Positions 55,167 to 63,463 of a stretch of 64,000 bases of DNA are shown here, piece after piece. The notes below the pieces were generated by a model. The model searched no databases. It saw only the letters and a program-made list of their open reading frames with translations, and was not told where the DNA came from. The DNA comes from a bacterium (GTDB lineage Bacteria > 4484-113 > JAFGCY01): the NCBI GenBank assembly GCA_016932385.1, contig JAFGCY010000063.1, forward strand, positions 37,116 through 101,115, given 5' to 3'. Positions within the stretch are counted from its first letter, which is position 1. Each line of letters opens with the position of its first letter. A program made the position numbers and the translations under genes.

Positions 55167-56228
55167 ATGATCCGCAACGGGCATTCCATCCTGAAATGGC
55201 TGGTGTTGCCGGCCATCGCCGCCGTGCTCTTGATCCACCCGCCGCAAGCGCCGGCCCGTGATACCGCCGTGGTGCTGCCGGCGCGAAACATCATCCTGAT
55301 CGGCTGGGACGGGGCGCAACGCAACCATGTCAACGAGCTGCTGGCTGCCGGCGAGTTGCCCAACCTGGCCAGCCTCGCCGCGCGCGGGGCATTGGTCGAG
55401 ATCGACATCGACGAAAAGACCGACACCAAAGCCGGCTGGACGCAGATCCTCACCGGCTATTCGGCGGGGGTGACCGGCGTCTATCACAACGGCGACTACC
55501 AGCCGATTCCCTACGGCTATACCGTGTTCGAGCGGCTGAACGCCCACTGCGGCGCGGAGAACATCGCCACGCTGTTCATCGCCGGCAAGGATCATCACGT
55601 CGGCAACTGCGGGCCGGCGTGGTACGAGCTGGACGAGGCCGGGCTGCCGGCCGGCGTCAAGCTGGTCAAGACGGCGCGCACGCTGTTACTCGGCGGGCAC
55701 AAGCGCATCCTCGACCGCACGGAACGGCTTTACCAGCCGGGCGAACCGTATTACTACACCCAGCACGCCTGCGACGTGTTCGTAAACGGCCGCCGGACGA
55801 ACGACGAGGTCGGCGCCCAGGCGCTGGAATTGCTGGAGGAGTATCGCGACCAGCCGTTTTTCTTCTTCGTCCACTTTGCCGACGTCGATCACAAGGGGCA
55901 CAAGTACGGCGAGAACAGCGCGGAGTACTCCGCGGCGATTGTCAGCAGCGACTACTGGCTCGGGCGGATCGAAGACAAGCTGGCGGCGCTGGGCTTGGCG
56001 GAATCGACGCTGATCTACGTGACGGCCGACCACGGCTTCGACGAGGACATGCATACGCACAAGGATGCGCCGTTCGTGTTCCTGGGCACCAACGACCCGG
56101 GGATCAGCAGAAGCGGCATGCGCCGCGACATTACGCCGACGATCCTCGACCGCTTCGGCGTCGACCTGGACGCGATTTATCCGCCGCTGGACGGCCAGTC
56201 GCTGGTGGATTTTCCCGTTGGGGAATGA
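55167..56228 (+). CDS. Alkaline-phosphatase-superfamily phosphodiesterase/sulfatase-like protein, exported
   Basis: 353 aa; GAGGTGAGG before the ATG. An N-terminal hydrophobic segment (WLVLPAIAAVLLIHPPQAPA) suggests export. IILIGWDGAQRNHVNELLAAGELPNLASLAARGA is the first metal-binding motif; TKAGWTQILTGYSAGVTGVYHNG carries the likely Thr nucleophile; HFADVDHKGHKYG and VTADHGFDEDMHTHKDAPF carry the remaining metal ligands. The fold serves nucleotide pyrophosphatases, phosphodiesterases and sulfatases; the substrate cannot be told. TATGAT at about 55122 may be the -10 box. Confidence 0.9.
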   Translation: MIRNGHSILKWLVLPAIAAVLLIHPPQAPARDTAVVLPARNIILIGWDGAQRNHVNELLAAGELPNLASLAARGALVEIDIDEKTDTKAGWTQILTGYSAGVTGVYHNGDYQPIPYGYTVFERLNAHCGAENIATLFIAGKDHHVGNCGPAWYELDEAGLPAGVKLVKTARTLLLGGHKRILDRTERLYQPGEPYYYTQHACDVFVNGRRTNDEVGAQALELLEEYRDQPFFFFVHFADVDHKGHKYGENSAEYSAAIVSSDYWLGRIEDKLAALGLAESTLIYVTADHGFDEDMHTHKDAPFVFLGTNDPGISRSGMRRDITPTILDRFGVDLDAIYPPLDGQSLVDFPVGE

Positions 56229-56247
56229 GTACGGCTTTCGTGCAGGT

Positions 56248-57756
56248 TTATTGCTTCACCAGCCAGTAAGTGGTCCGCTTTGGGCTGTCGTGGAGCCAGT
56301 CGGCGTTGTCGTCGCAGACAACGTCCCGCAACAGCACATGCGCCGAATCCAGGGGCACGACTTCCGGACCGTCAAACGACGTGCCTTGAATTCGCCAACG
56401 CTCCTCGCCATCTCGATCAAGCGCGATCAACATGTTATTGCTGTCGACGTAATACAGAGTGCCGGCGTGATCGATCGACGCCGATATCCCGTACACATTA
56501 AGGGTAGTCAGACATGGTCCGCCTATATCCACCCAGCAAGGCCCGCCTTTCCAGGCCAATTCGCCGTCCGAGTTGACGAAATACCGGAAATAGCAGATCC
56601 ATTCCTTGTCGTTTTCCTTGTCGCTCCACCTGTGCTCGGCCAGGATCAGGGCTTGGCCCTGTTCATCGACCAGTGCGGGGACGAGGAGCAGATCCCAGCT
56701 CATCCCTGCAACCGAATAACTTCTCAGCATGTCACCGGAAGCATTCAGCACCTGGATCTGCTGGGTTCTCACCTCCATCGGCCGGCCGTGCGGATCGGTT
56801 ATTACTTCGGTTTCTTCCGGCCCGTTCACCGACAGTACGATGATCCGGTCGGTCCCGAGCATCGCCTGCCACATCACGCCACGCTCCAGCCTGTGCTTGA
56901 ATACCAGCTCGGCATCGTGGTTGATTCCATACAAAACGTTGCTGTAATTATCCAGGACGCCGGTGACGTATTCGGCCTTGGTATCATTGTTGCTTGTCTG
57001 TGCAGCTTCACCCGCATTCGCCTTGGGATCCTTGTCGCAATCGACAAACCGCAGTACACCATCTGGCGAGACCTGCCAGATCGTGTAATCCAGTAATGAC
57101 GGAGTACAACCACCACTGGTGGTCTCGATTAAGCCATAGATGTTATTATCCGGAGTTAGATGTAAATCGCGACAGCTGACATACGTGCCGAACCCATCCC
57201 ATTCGGCACTCACCGGCTTAGGGCCGCAATTTACCTGCCATTCCAGCACTCCCGCCTGGTCAAGGCAATACACGGCGATGGATTCTTCGTTGACGAGCTG
57301 ATCTTGTCTCAACGTGACGATCTGCTCGGGTGAAAGGCCGGCGAAATCAATGTGGGGGTATTGATGCAGATCCGCTTGTACGATCAGCTTACCTTCATGG
57401 CGCGCCAGGATGCTGCCACCTGTCACGGCCGGGAAGGCGTGTAAAAGTTCAGGCTCCAAACCCGGCGCGGTTTGCCAGAGAAATCCGGAGTAGGCCTGAG
57501 GTTCGCGAGCGACATCGTTCCCAGCGCCGATTGTCTGCCGGTATTTCTCGTCAACGGGCTGCGGCTCGTCCGCGATGGTCAGCGCGAAGTAGCAGTCGCT
57601 GCTCTCGACGTAAACAATGTCGCTGACCCAGTGGCCCGTTGGCGCGGTGAATACCTGCTCCAGCTCCGGCTTGGCAAAAGCCATCCCCCGGCCCGGCAGC
57701 CAGCATCCACACATGGATACTGCAATAACCAGGATCCAAGTTGCTTTGTTCCGCAT
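56248..57756 (-). CDS. Exported hypothetical protein with propeller-like sequence
   Basis: 502 aa from the ATG at 57756 (GGGGG 7 nt upstream; the track begins at the GTG two codons before). The signal WILVIAVSMCGCWLPG may end in a lipobox (CGC). The mature protein has repeats that look like propeller blades (AVYCLDQAGVLEWQVNCG; IWQVSPDGVLRFVDC; MLIALDRDGEERWRIQG), close in style to the propeller half of the lipoprotein at 50989. About ten cysteines are scattered through it. No catalytic motif is seen. Convergent with the phosphodiesterase gene, 19 bp apart. Confidence 0.82.
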   Translation of the reverse strand: MRNKATWILVIAVSMCGCWLPGRGMAFAKPELEQVFTAPTGHWVSDIVYVESSDCYFALTIADEPQPVDEKYRQTIGAGNDVAREPQAYSGFLWQTAPGLEPELLHAFPAVTGGSILARHEGKLIVQADLHQYPHIDFAGLSPEQIVTLRQDQLVNEESIAVYCLDQAGVLEWQVNCGPKPVSAEWDGFGTYVSCRDLHLTPDNNIYGLIETTSGGCTPSLLDYTIWQVSPDGVLRFVDCDKDPKANAGEAAQTSNNDTKAEYVTGVLDNYSNVLYGINHDAELVFKHRLERGVMWQAMLGTDRIIVLSVNGPEETEVITDPHGRPMEVRTQQIQVLNASGDMLRSYSVAGMSWDLLLVPALVDEQGQALILAEHRWSDKENDKEWICYFRYFVNSDGELAWKGGPCWVDIGGPCLTTLNVYGISASIDHAGTLYYVDSNNMLIALDRDGEERWRIQGTSFDGPEVVPLDSAHVLLRDVVCDDNADWLHDSPKRTTYWLVKQ

Positions 57757-57837
57757 GATCACACCCCCGAAACATCATACTCGTATTCATGATTGGTGGC
57801 ACGGGATTTATCTGGTTCGAGTTGTGGCGCCGTCGCC

Positions 57838-57843
57838 TACAAT
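57838..57843 (+). promoter_or_regulatory. -10 box, leaderless geometry, for the three-helix membrane protein
   Basis: TACAAT ends exactly 6 nt before the ATG at 57850, with only CCCCCT between, so no Shine-Dalgarno sequence exists. Confidence 0.58.
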
Positions 57844-57849
57844 CCCCCT

Positions 57850-58401
57850 ATGAGCAATTCTGATAACAAGGACTCAATTGAGTCCGGCGGCATGTCCGGC
57901 CGCGCCAAGCTGAACTTCTGGGTGGATGTCGTGACCGGCATCGTCTTCGCGGCGATGGTCGGTTTGGGCATCCTCGGGAAGTGGATCCTGCCGCCGGGCA
58001 GCCGCGGCGGGGCCGGCTTTGTCTGGCTGGGCCAGGGCCGCCACTTCTGGGGCGACATTCACTTCTGGCTGGGCCTCACCCTGCTGGGGCTGATCATCCT
58101 GCACATCTGGTTGCACTGGGGCTGGGTGGTGCGCACCTGGGCGCGGCTCATTGGCCGGCTCGGTTCGCCGCTGACCTGGGCGCTGATCATCCTGATGCTG
58201 GCGCTGATCCTGGCACCGCTGCTCATACCGCGCACGTACAGCCAGGCCTACCGCGAGCAGCACGACCAGCAGGAGGAAGCCAGCAACGCCAATCCTGACG
58301 CTGGCGGCGAGCACACCGGCCCGGGTACGGGCGGTGGCGGCGGGGACGGCCAGGGCCGCGGTAACGGCAGTGGCAACGGCACGGGCGGAATTGCGCCTTA
58401 A
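57850..58401 (+). CDS. Membrane protein, DUF4405/cytochrome-b-like helices
   Basis: 183 aa from the ATG at 57850; the track's 19 extra residues run over the promoter. Three membrane segments: LNFWVDVVTGIVFAAMVGLGIL, FWLGLTLLGLIILHIWLHWGWVV and WALIILMLALILAPLLI. The His in HFWGDIHFWLG and ILHIWLHW are spaced as in DUF4405 proteins, which may bind haem. The last ~50 residues are Gly/Asn-rich and disordered (GTGGGGGDGQGRGNGSGNGTGG). Role unknown; a redox function is conceivable. Confidence 0.82.
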   Translation: MSNSDNKDSIESGGMSGRAKLNFWVDVVTGIVFAAMVGLGILGKWILPPGSRGGAGFVWLGQGRHFWGDIHFWLGLTLLGLIILHIWLHWGWVVRTWARLIGRLGSPLTWALIILMLALILAPLLIPRTYSQAYREQHDQQEEASNANPDAGGEHTGPGTGGGGGDGQGRGNGSGNGTGGIAP

Positions 58402-58422
58402 CGCATAACTGAGTTAATTGAA

Positions 58423-58752
58423 CTATCCCGCCAGCGTATTGATCGGCGTCAGCCATTCGTGGACCGTGACGGCGTAGGCGCCGCTTTTGACCGCGGGATC
58501 CGCGGCGACGATCGCGCGGACCGCATCCAGGCTGTCGGCGCTGAACAGCGCCAGGCCGAAGTGGTCGGTGTCGCCGGAGCGGTACGGCCCGCCCGCTACC
58601 AGTACGCCGCGCTGGTGGTTCTCTGCCTGATAGGCAACATGTTCCTGTTGGCCCTGTTCGTCGGCGCTCTTGGCCGGATCCCAGTTCGGTCCGGGGAAAT
58701 AGACCACCGCATAGTAGGTCTTGGCATCATGTGCCGGTTCGTGATCGGCCGT
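58423..58752 (-). CDS. YciI-family protein with no normal start codon
   Basis: The track starts at a GTG (58707), but coding sense continues upstream (ADHEPAHDAKTYYAVVYFPGPNW), including the first beta strand expected of the YciI ferredoxin-like fold. Going up, the only codons before an in-frame TAA (58758-58756) are ATA and ACG; AGGAG (58764-58760) stands 7 nt before the ACG. I therefore place the start at ACG 58752 (109 aa), with doubt. LVAGGPYRSGDTDHFGLALF and ADPAVKSGAYAVTVHEW are typical YciI signatures. Family function is poorly known. The gene may have lost its ATG by mutation. Confidence 0.7.
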   Translation of the reverse strand, partial: TADHEPAHDAKTYYAVVYFPGPNWDPAKSADEQGQQEHVAYQAENHQRGVLVAGGPYRSGDTDHFGLALFSADSLDAVRAIVAADPAVKSGAYAVTVHEWLTPINTLAG

Positions 58753-58845
58753 TATTTATCTCCTGATTATTCACTGGCGGTTTCTCTGCCACCGGCCTAT
58801 CAAAACTTACCAAGCTTACCGCAATCCTAGCGCGGGTACAGCCGG

Positions 58846-58851
58846 TATAAT
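58846..58851 (+). promoter_or_regulatory. -10 box of the purL-purF operon
   Basis: TATAAT, predicted start near 58858, leader of about 13 nt containing GAGGAGG (58861-58867) before the ATG at 58871. The -35 region is weak. Confidence 0.62.
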
Positions 58852-58870
58852 CACTCGCGCGAGGAGGACC

Positions 58871-61822
58871 ATGGCGGATAAATTAACCGACACCAGTGTG
58901 CCGGACCCACCTAGCGACGAGTTGTTGCACCGCGTCGGCCTGACGCGCGCGGAGTACGAGGACGCCTGCGTCAAGCTGGGGCGCAAGCCCAACCTGGTCG
59001 AGATGGGCATCTTCGGCGCGATGTGGAGTGAGCACTGCTGCTATAAGAGCTCAAAGCGCTATCTGAAGACGCTACCCGTCACCGGCAAGCGCGTGCTGCA
59101 GGGTCCCGGCGAGAACGCCGGCGTGATGGACCTGGGCAACGGCTGGGCGGTGGTGTTCAAGATCGAGAGCCACAACCACCCCAGCGCGGTCGAGCCCTTC
59201 CAGGGGGCGGCGACGGGCGTGGGCGGCATCATCCGCGACATCTTCGCGATGGGCGCGCGGCCGATCGCGCTGTTGGACAGCCTGCGTTTCGGCAACCTGC
59301 GGTATATCCCGCCGGTGGGCGAGCCCGCTGCCGCCGAGGACAACGGCGGCGAAATCGTGGCTGCCGAGGCCGATCAGGAAGCCGTACAGCCCGGCGTGGT
59401 GATTCCCTGGCAGGACAGCCCGGCGCCCTACGTCTGCACCGTAGCCTGGCTGACCAACCTGCGGGCGCAGATCTTCGACCGCGGGCCGGCGGCGCGCAAG
59501 GCGATCGAGGAGATCCGCAAGCTGCACGGTGACATGGCCGAAGTGCTGGCCTATTGCGTGCTGCCCGACCAGATCCAGCTGGCGCTGTGGATCGCGGACG
59601 ACCCGGCCGACGGGGATGAGACCGTCGCGGCGATCGTCAACATGCTCAAGGCCAGCCTGGCCGATCTGGGCGAGGGCCGGGTCAAGCGCGGCCAGCCGGT
59701 CTGGGAGACGGGCTACCGCGCGCACCGCAAATACGACCAGCTGGAACTCAACGAGGCGGTCAACCGCCTGGAGTACGCGCCGGTCCAGCGTTCGCTGGTC
59801 TCGCAAGTCAAGGAATACCCCTATGTCAGCAGCGTCTGGCGCTACGGCGTGGCCTGGCCCGACGCGGACGCCGAGCTGTTCGAACGCCCGCGCGAGGTGC
59901 CGCATTGCCCCGGCGTGACCGAGGAGCAGGCGGCGCGCAACCGCTACCTGCTGGGCGGCGTGGTGGAGGGCATCGCGCACTACGGCAACTGCATCGGCAT
60001 TCCGACCGTGGGCGGCGAGGTGGTCTTCGACCCCAGCTATTCCAGCAACTGCCTGGTCAACGCGATGTGCGTCGGCGTGATGAAGAGCGACGCGCTCCTG
60101 AAGGGCGTCGCCCACGGCCCGGGCAACACGGCGCTGATTGTCGGCGCCAAAACGGGCCGCGACGGGGTGCAGGGCGCGACCTTCGCCAGCGTGGACCTGC
60201 CTGAGGACTACGCCAAGGAGCGGCCGGCCGTCCAGGTCGGCGACCCCTTCATGGAGAAGCTCCTGCTGGAAGCGACGCTGGAGATCATGAAGCTCGACGG
60301 CCTGGTCGGCCTGCAGGACTTCGGCGCCGCGGGCCTGACCTGCAGCTGCGTGGAGATGGCCGCGCGCGCCGGTACGGGCATGAAGCTGAACCTCGACGTG
60401 GTGCCGCAGCGCGCCAAGGACCTGACCGCCTACGAGATGATGCTCTCCGAGTCGCAGGAGCGGATGATGGTGATCGTCGAGAGGGGCAAGGAGCAGCCGT
60501 TCCTCGACGTCTTCCGCAAGTGGGGCCTGACCGCCGTGGAGTGCGGCGAGGTCCTGCCCCAGCAGAACCTGAGCGTCTGGCACAACGGCGGCGAAGTCGC
60601 CAAACTGCCCAATGTGATCCTCGGCGACAAAGCGCCGGATTACGACCGTCCGGTCAAGGAGCCGGAATACTTCGCCAACCGGCGGGCGCTGAACGATGCC
60701 GATATCCACCAGGCGCTGTTGCGCATCCAGGACCAGCCGGCGCCGGTCCTGCCCGGCGAGGAGCTGCCGGAGCCGCTCAGCAAGTTCGAGGAGATGCTGC
60801 GGCGGCTGCTGGTCTCGCCGGCGATCGCCTGCAAGTATCCCGTCTGGCAGCAGTACGACTACATGGTGCGGACCAACACGCTGGCCGGGCCGGGCCTGAC
60901 CGATGCCGCCGTGCTCAGGATCAAGGAGACCGGCCAGGGTCTGGCCGTCGCCACCGACGGCAGCGGGCGCCATGTGCAGCTCGATCCCAAGCTCGGGGCC
61001 GCGCGCGCGGTGCTCGAGGCGGCGCGCAACGTGATCGCCGTCGGCGCGGAGCCGCTCGGGATCACCAACTGCCTGAACTTCGGCAACCCCGAGAAGCCCG
61101 ATCGCATGTGGCAGTTCGCCCAGACAATCGCCGGCATGAACGAAGCGCTGGGGGAACTGGAGTTGCCCGTCACCGGCGGCAACGTCAGCTTCTATAACGA
61201 AAGCGGCGGCCGGCCGATCCTGCCCACGCCGGTGATCGGCATGGTCGGGTTGCTGGCCAAGGCCGAGGAGTATGTGCGCAACCGCATCGAATCGCCCGGC
61301 CTCGAGTTGTACGTCCTGGGCGACTTCAAAGGCCGGCTGGACGGCTCGGCGCTGATCTTCGACCTGGGCCGCACGCGGATGGGCGACCTGGCGTCGCACA
61401 ACTACCGCACCTTCCGCGAGTGCCAGCGCTTCATCCTGGAAGCCACGCGGCAGAACGCCCTGGCCGCCTGCCACGACATCGCCGACGGCGGGCTGCTGAC
61501 GGCGCTGGTCGAGATGTGCGGCAGCGGCGCGAGCATCGATATCGGCAAGATCCTGCCCGAAGGGTATGACAATGATGTGCATAACCAACTGGGCGCGCTG
61601 TTCGGCGAGGAGGGCCACCGCTGGCTGATCGCCGTCGACCAGCAGCACCGCGGCTGGGTGCGCACGGCGGCGTTGCACTACAGCGTGAAGATGGTGCAAT
61701 TGGGCGAGACGATTGACGGCGAGTTGATCGTCAAGTGCAACAATGAGTTGGTCTTCGGCTGCCGGTGGGATCCGCTGGCCAAACTGCGCCAGCAGGGCTT
61801 GGCGGCGGCGCTGAAGGGCTAG
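58871..61822 (+). CDS. purL: Phosphoribosylformylglycinamidine synthase II with an embedded transposase-like domain
   Basis: 983 aa against about 740-770 for the usual stand-alone PurL. It converts FGAR to FGAM with ATP and glutamine-derived ammonia. Intact family motifs: FGAMWSEHCCYKSSKRYL, VFKIESHNHPSAVEPFQGAATGVGGIIRDIFAMGARPIALLDSLRFG, then GIAHYGNCIGIPTVGGEVVFDPSYSSNCLVNAM, DFGAAGLTCSCVEMAARAG, and CLNFGNPEKPD with ELPVTGGNVSFYNESGG in the second half. Between LRFGNL (to 143) and ARNRYLLGG (from 355) lie about 210 residues not belonging to PurL. They resemble an IS200/REP-associated transposase (see separate entry). GAGGAGG precedes the ATG; purF follows after 24 nt. purS and purQ are not in the window. 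Confidence 0.97.
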   Translation: MADKLTDTSVPDPPSDELLHRVGLTRAEYEDACVKLGRKPNLVEMGIFGAMWSEHCCYKSSKRYLKTLPVTGKRVLQGPGENAGVMDLGNGWAVVFKIESHNHPSAVEPFQGAATGVGGIIRDIFAMGARPIALLDSLRFGNLRYIPPVGEPAAAEDNGGEIVAAEADQEAVQPGVVIPWQDSPAPYVCTVAWLTNLRAQIFDRGPAARKAIEEIRKLHGDMAEVLAYCVLPDQIQLALWIADDPADGDETVAAIVNMLKASLADLGEGRVKRGQPVWETGYRAHRKYDQLELNEAVNRLEYAPVQRSLVSQVKEYPYVSSVWRYGVAWPDADAELFERPREVPHCPGVTEEQAARNRYLLGGVVEGIAHYGNCIGIPTVGGEVVFDPSYSSNCLVNAMCVGVMKSDALLKGVAHGPGNTALIVGAKTGRDGVQGATFASVDLPEDYAKERPAVQVGDPFMEKLLLEATLEIMKLDGLVGLQDFGAAGLTCSCVEMAARAGTGMKLNLDVVPQRAKDLTAYEMMLSESQERMMVIVERGKEQPFLDVFRKWGLTAVECGEVLPQQNLSVWHNGGEVAKLPNVILGDKAPDYDRPVKEPEYFANRRALNDADIHQALLRIQDQPAPVLPGEELPEPLSKFEEMLRRLLVSPAIACKYPVWQQYDYMVRTNTLAGPGLTDAAVLRIKETGQGLAVATDGSGRHVQLDPKLGAARAVLEAARNVIAVGAEPLGITNCLNFGNPEKPDRMWQFAQTIAGMNEALGELELPVTGGNVSFYNESGGRPILPTPVIGMVGLLAKAEEYVRNRIESPGLELYVLGDFKGRLDGSALIFDLGRTRMGDLASHNYRTFRECQRFILEATRQNALAACHDIADGGLLTALVEMCGSGASIDIGKILPEGYDNDVHNQLGALFGEEGHRWLIAVDQQHRGWVRTAALHYSVKMVQLGETIDGELIVKCNNELVFGCRWDPLAKLRQQGLAAALKG
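59300..59932 (+). other. In-frame REP-associated (Y1/HUH) transposase-like domain inside purL
   Basis: Residues ~144-354 of PurL. From about 186 the order of motifs is that of a RAYT/TnpA_REP protein: PYVCTVAWLTNLRAQIF (family: start 'Y.VT....R...F'), VLAYCVLPDQIQLALW (family: 'aYvvMPdHvHlll'), then PVWETGYRAHRKYDQLELNEAVNRLEYAPVQRSLVSQVKEYPYVSSVW (family: 'pVWq.gY.dh......eel..av.YI..NPvraglv...edyp.sS'). The HxH metal site is Q234-I-Q236, and the position of the 'YI..NP' tyrosine is R299, so DNA cutting is not expected. The flanking ~45 residues on the N side and ~30 on the C side are linker-like. The frame is fully open. Confidence 0.75.
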
Positions 61823-61846
61823 AACTATGCTGAGCGGGTGTAAGCG

Positions 61847-63346
61847 ATGAGTGAGGCGCGGGAGAAATGCGCGGTGTTCGGGATCTATGCCCCGGCCCGC
61901 GATGTCAGCCGGATCACGTATTACGGCCTGTTCGCGTTGCAGCACCGGGGCCAGGAGTCCAGCGGGATCGCCGTCGCCCACGGCGAGCACATCACCTGCT
62001 ACAAGGATATGGGCCTCGTCAACCAGGTGTTCGACGAAGAGATGCTGCAGCTCTTGAAGGGCACCGCGGCGATCGGCCATAACCGCTACTCCACGACCGG
62101 CGGCAGCTTCAAGTGCAACGCCCAGCCGCTCGTCTTCGACAAGCATTTCATGCGGCGGCGCGCCCTGGCGCTGGCCCACAACGGCAACCTCGTCAACGCG
62201 TTGGAACTGGCGCAGGTCCTCAAGCGCCAGCACGGGATCACCGCCCGGACAACCAGCGACTCCGAGCTGATCGGCCTGCTGCTGCAGGAGGAATACACCC
62301 ACGGCGATTTCGAACAGGCGCTGCTCAAGGTCTGCAACATGTGCCGCGGCGCGTTCAGCATCGTGGCGTTGACCAGCGACGCCGTCTGGGCGGCGCGGGA
62401 TCCCTGGGGGGTTCGGCCGCTGTGCCTCGGCGCGATCAAGAAAGGCCACGTCGTGGCTTCGGAAAGCTGTGCCCTGCCGCTGCTGGGCGCGGAGTACGTC
62501 CGCGAGATCGAGCCCGGCGAAGTCGTGCGGTTGGACGACCAGGGCGTGACCAGCTGGCGCCTCGACAAACCGACTGAGCGCAAGGAATGCATCTTCGAGT
62601 ACTTCTATTTCGCCAGGCCGGATACCTTGCTTCGAGGCAGCGAGATCTACTCCATGCGCTTTCGCATGGGTCGGCAGCTGTTCCGCGAAGCCCCGCTGGA
62701 GGCCGACATCGTCATCGGCGTGCCGGAGAGTGGGCGACCGGCCGCGGAGGGCTTTTCCGCCGAGAGCGGGATTCCCGTCCGCGAGGGCCTGGTCAAGAAC
62801 CGCTACGTAGCGCGCACGTTTATCCAACCGATCCAGTCGATGCGCCAGGAAGGCGTGCGCATGAAATACAGCCCGTTGAACGAGACGGTCAAGGGCCGGC
62901 GGGTGGTGTTGATCGACGACAGCATCGTGCGCGGCAACACGACGCGCGAGATTCCGGAAATGCTGCGCGAAGCCGGCGCGGCCGAGATCCACATGCGCGT
63001 CTCCAGCCCGCCGATCAAGCACCCCTGCTTCTACGGCATCGACTTCGGCACGCGCGAGGAGTTGATCGCCGCGCGCAAGACGATTCCGGAGATCCGCGAA
63101 TACCTGGGCGTGGACAGCCTGCATTACCTGACGATCGACGGCATGGTCGCGGCGACGGGCTTTCCCAAGGACGAGTTCTGCCTGGCCTGCTTCAACGACC
63201 GCTACCCGATCCCCCTGCCGCGCCAGATGGAACTCGGCAAGTTCATCTTCGAGTCCAGCGGGGGCATGGATGAGGAGAATTCGGGTTCGCCTTATGAGCA
63301 ACCGGTTGATCTTCTCGGCGATATCGCGGAAGAGCCTGAGAATTAG
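61847..63346 (+). CDS. purF: Amidophosphoribosyltransferase
   Basis: 499 aa; first committed step of purine synthesis (PRPP plus glutamine to phosphoribosylamine). The Ntn nucleophile is Cys8 after a 7-residue propeptide (EKCAVFGIY). The glutaminase part has ALQHRGQESSGIAV, GHNRYSTTG and LAHNGNLVN; the PRPP loop is VVLIDDSIVRGNTTREI. The four cysteines of the oxygen-sensitive iron-sulfur type are all present (ECIFEYFYFARPD, PCFYGIDF, CLACF). It belongs to the purL operon, 24 nt downstream. The last ~30 residues are acidic and probably disordered. Confidence 0.98.
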   Translation: MSEAREKCAVFGIYAPARDVSRITYYGLFALQHRGQESSGIAVAHGEHITCYKDMGLVNQVFDEEMLQLLKGTAAIGHNRYSTTGGSFKCNAQPLVFDKHFMRRRALALAHNGNLVNALELAQVLKRQHGITARTTSDSELIGLLLQEEYTHGDFEQALLKVCNMCRGAFSIVALTSDAVWAARDPWGVRPLCLGAIKKGHVVASESCALPLLGAEYVREIEPGEVVRLDDQGVTSWRLDKPTERKECIFEYFYFARPDTLLRGSEIYSMRFRMGRQLFREAPLEADIVIGVPESGRPAAEGFSAESGIPVREGLVKNRYVARTFIQPIQSMRQEGVRMKYSPLNETVKGRRVVLIDDSIVRGNTTREIPEMLREAGAAEIHMRVSSPPIKHPCFYGIDFGTREELIAARKTIPEIREYLGVDSLHYLTIDGMVAATGFPKDEFCLACFNDRYPIPLPRQMELGKFIFESSGGMDEENSGSPYEQPVDLLGDIAEEPEN

Positions 63347-63463
63347 CGACTGCGCTGACAGGTGTTTTTCCGTCAGATACCAATGCTAGTATTATCACTG
63401 CTACTTCAGAGACCGTTCTGATACTGGGTCTGTCGGTTCAGGAATATCACGAGGAGCTAAGTT

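Noticed and set aside
59072-63301. 1409-aa open frame on the minus strand across purL and purF
   Set aside because: It is a shadow of two well-recognised genes in very GC-rich DNA; its low-complexity His/Arg/Leu/Ala-rich translation has no motif.
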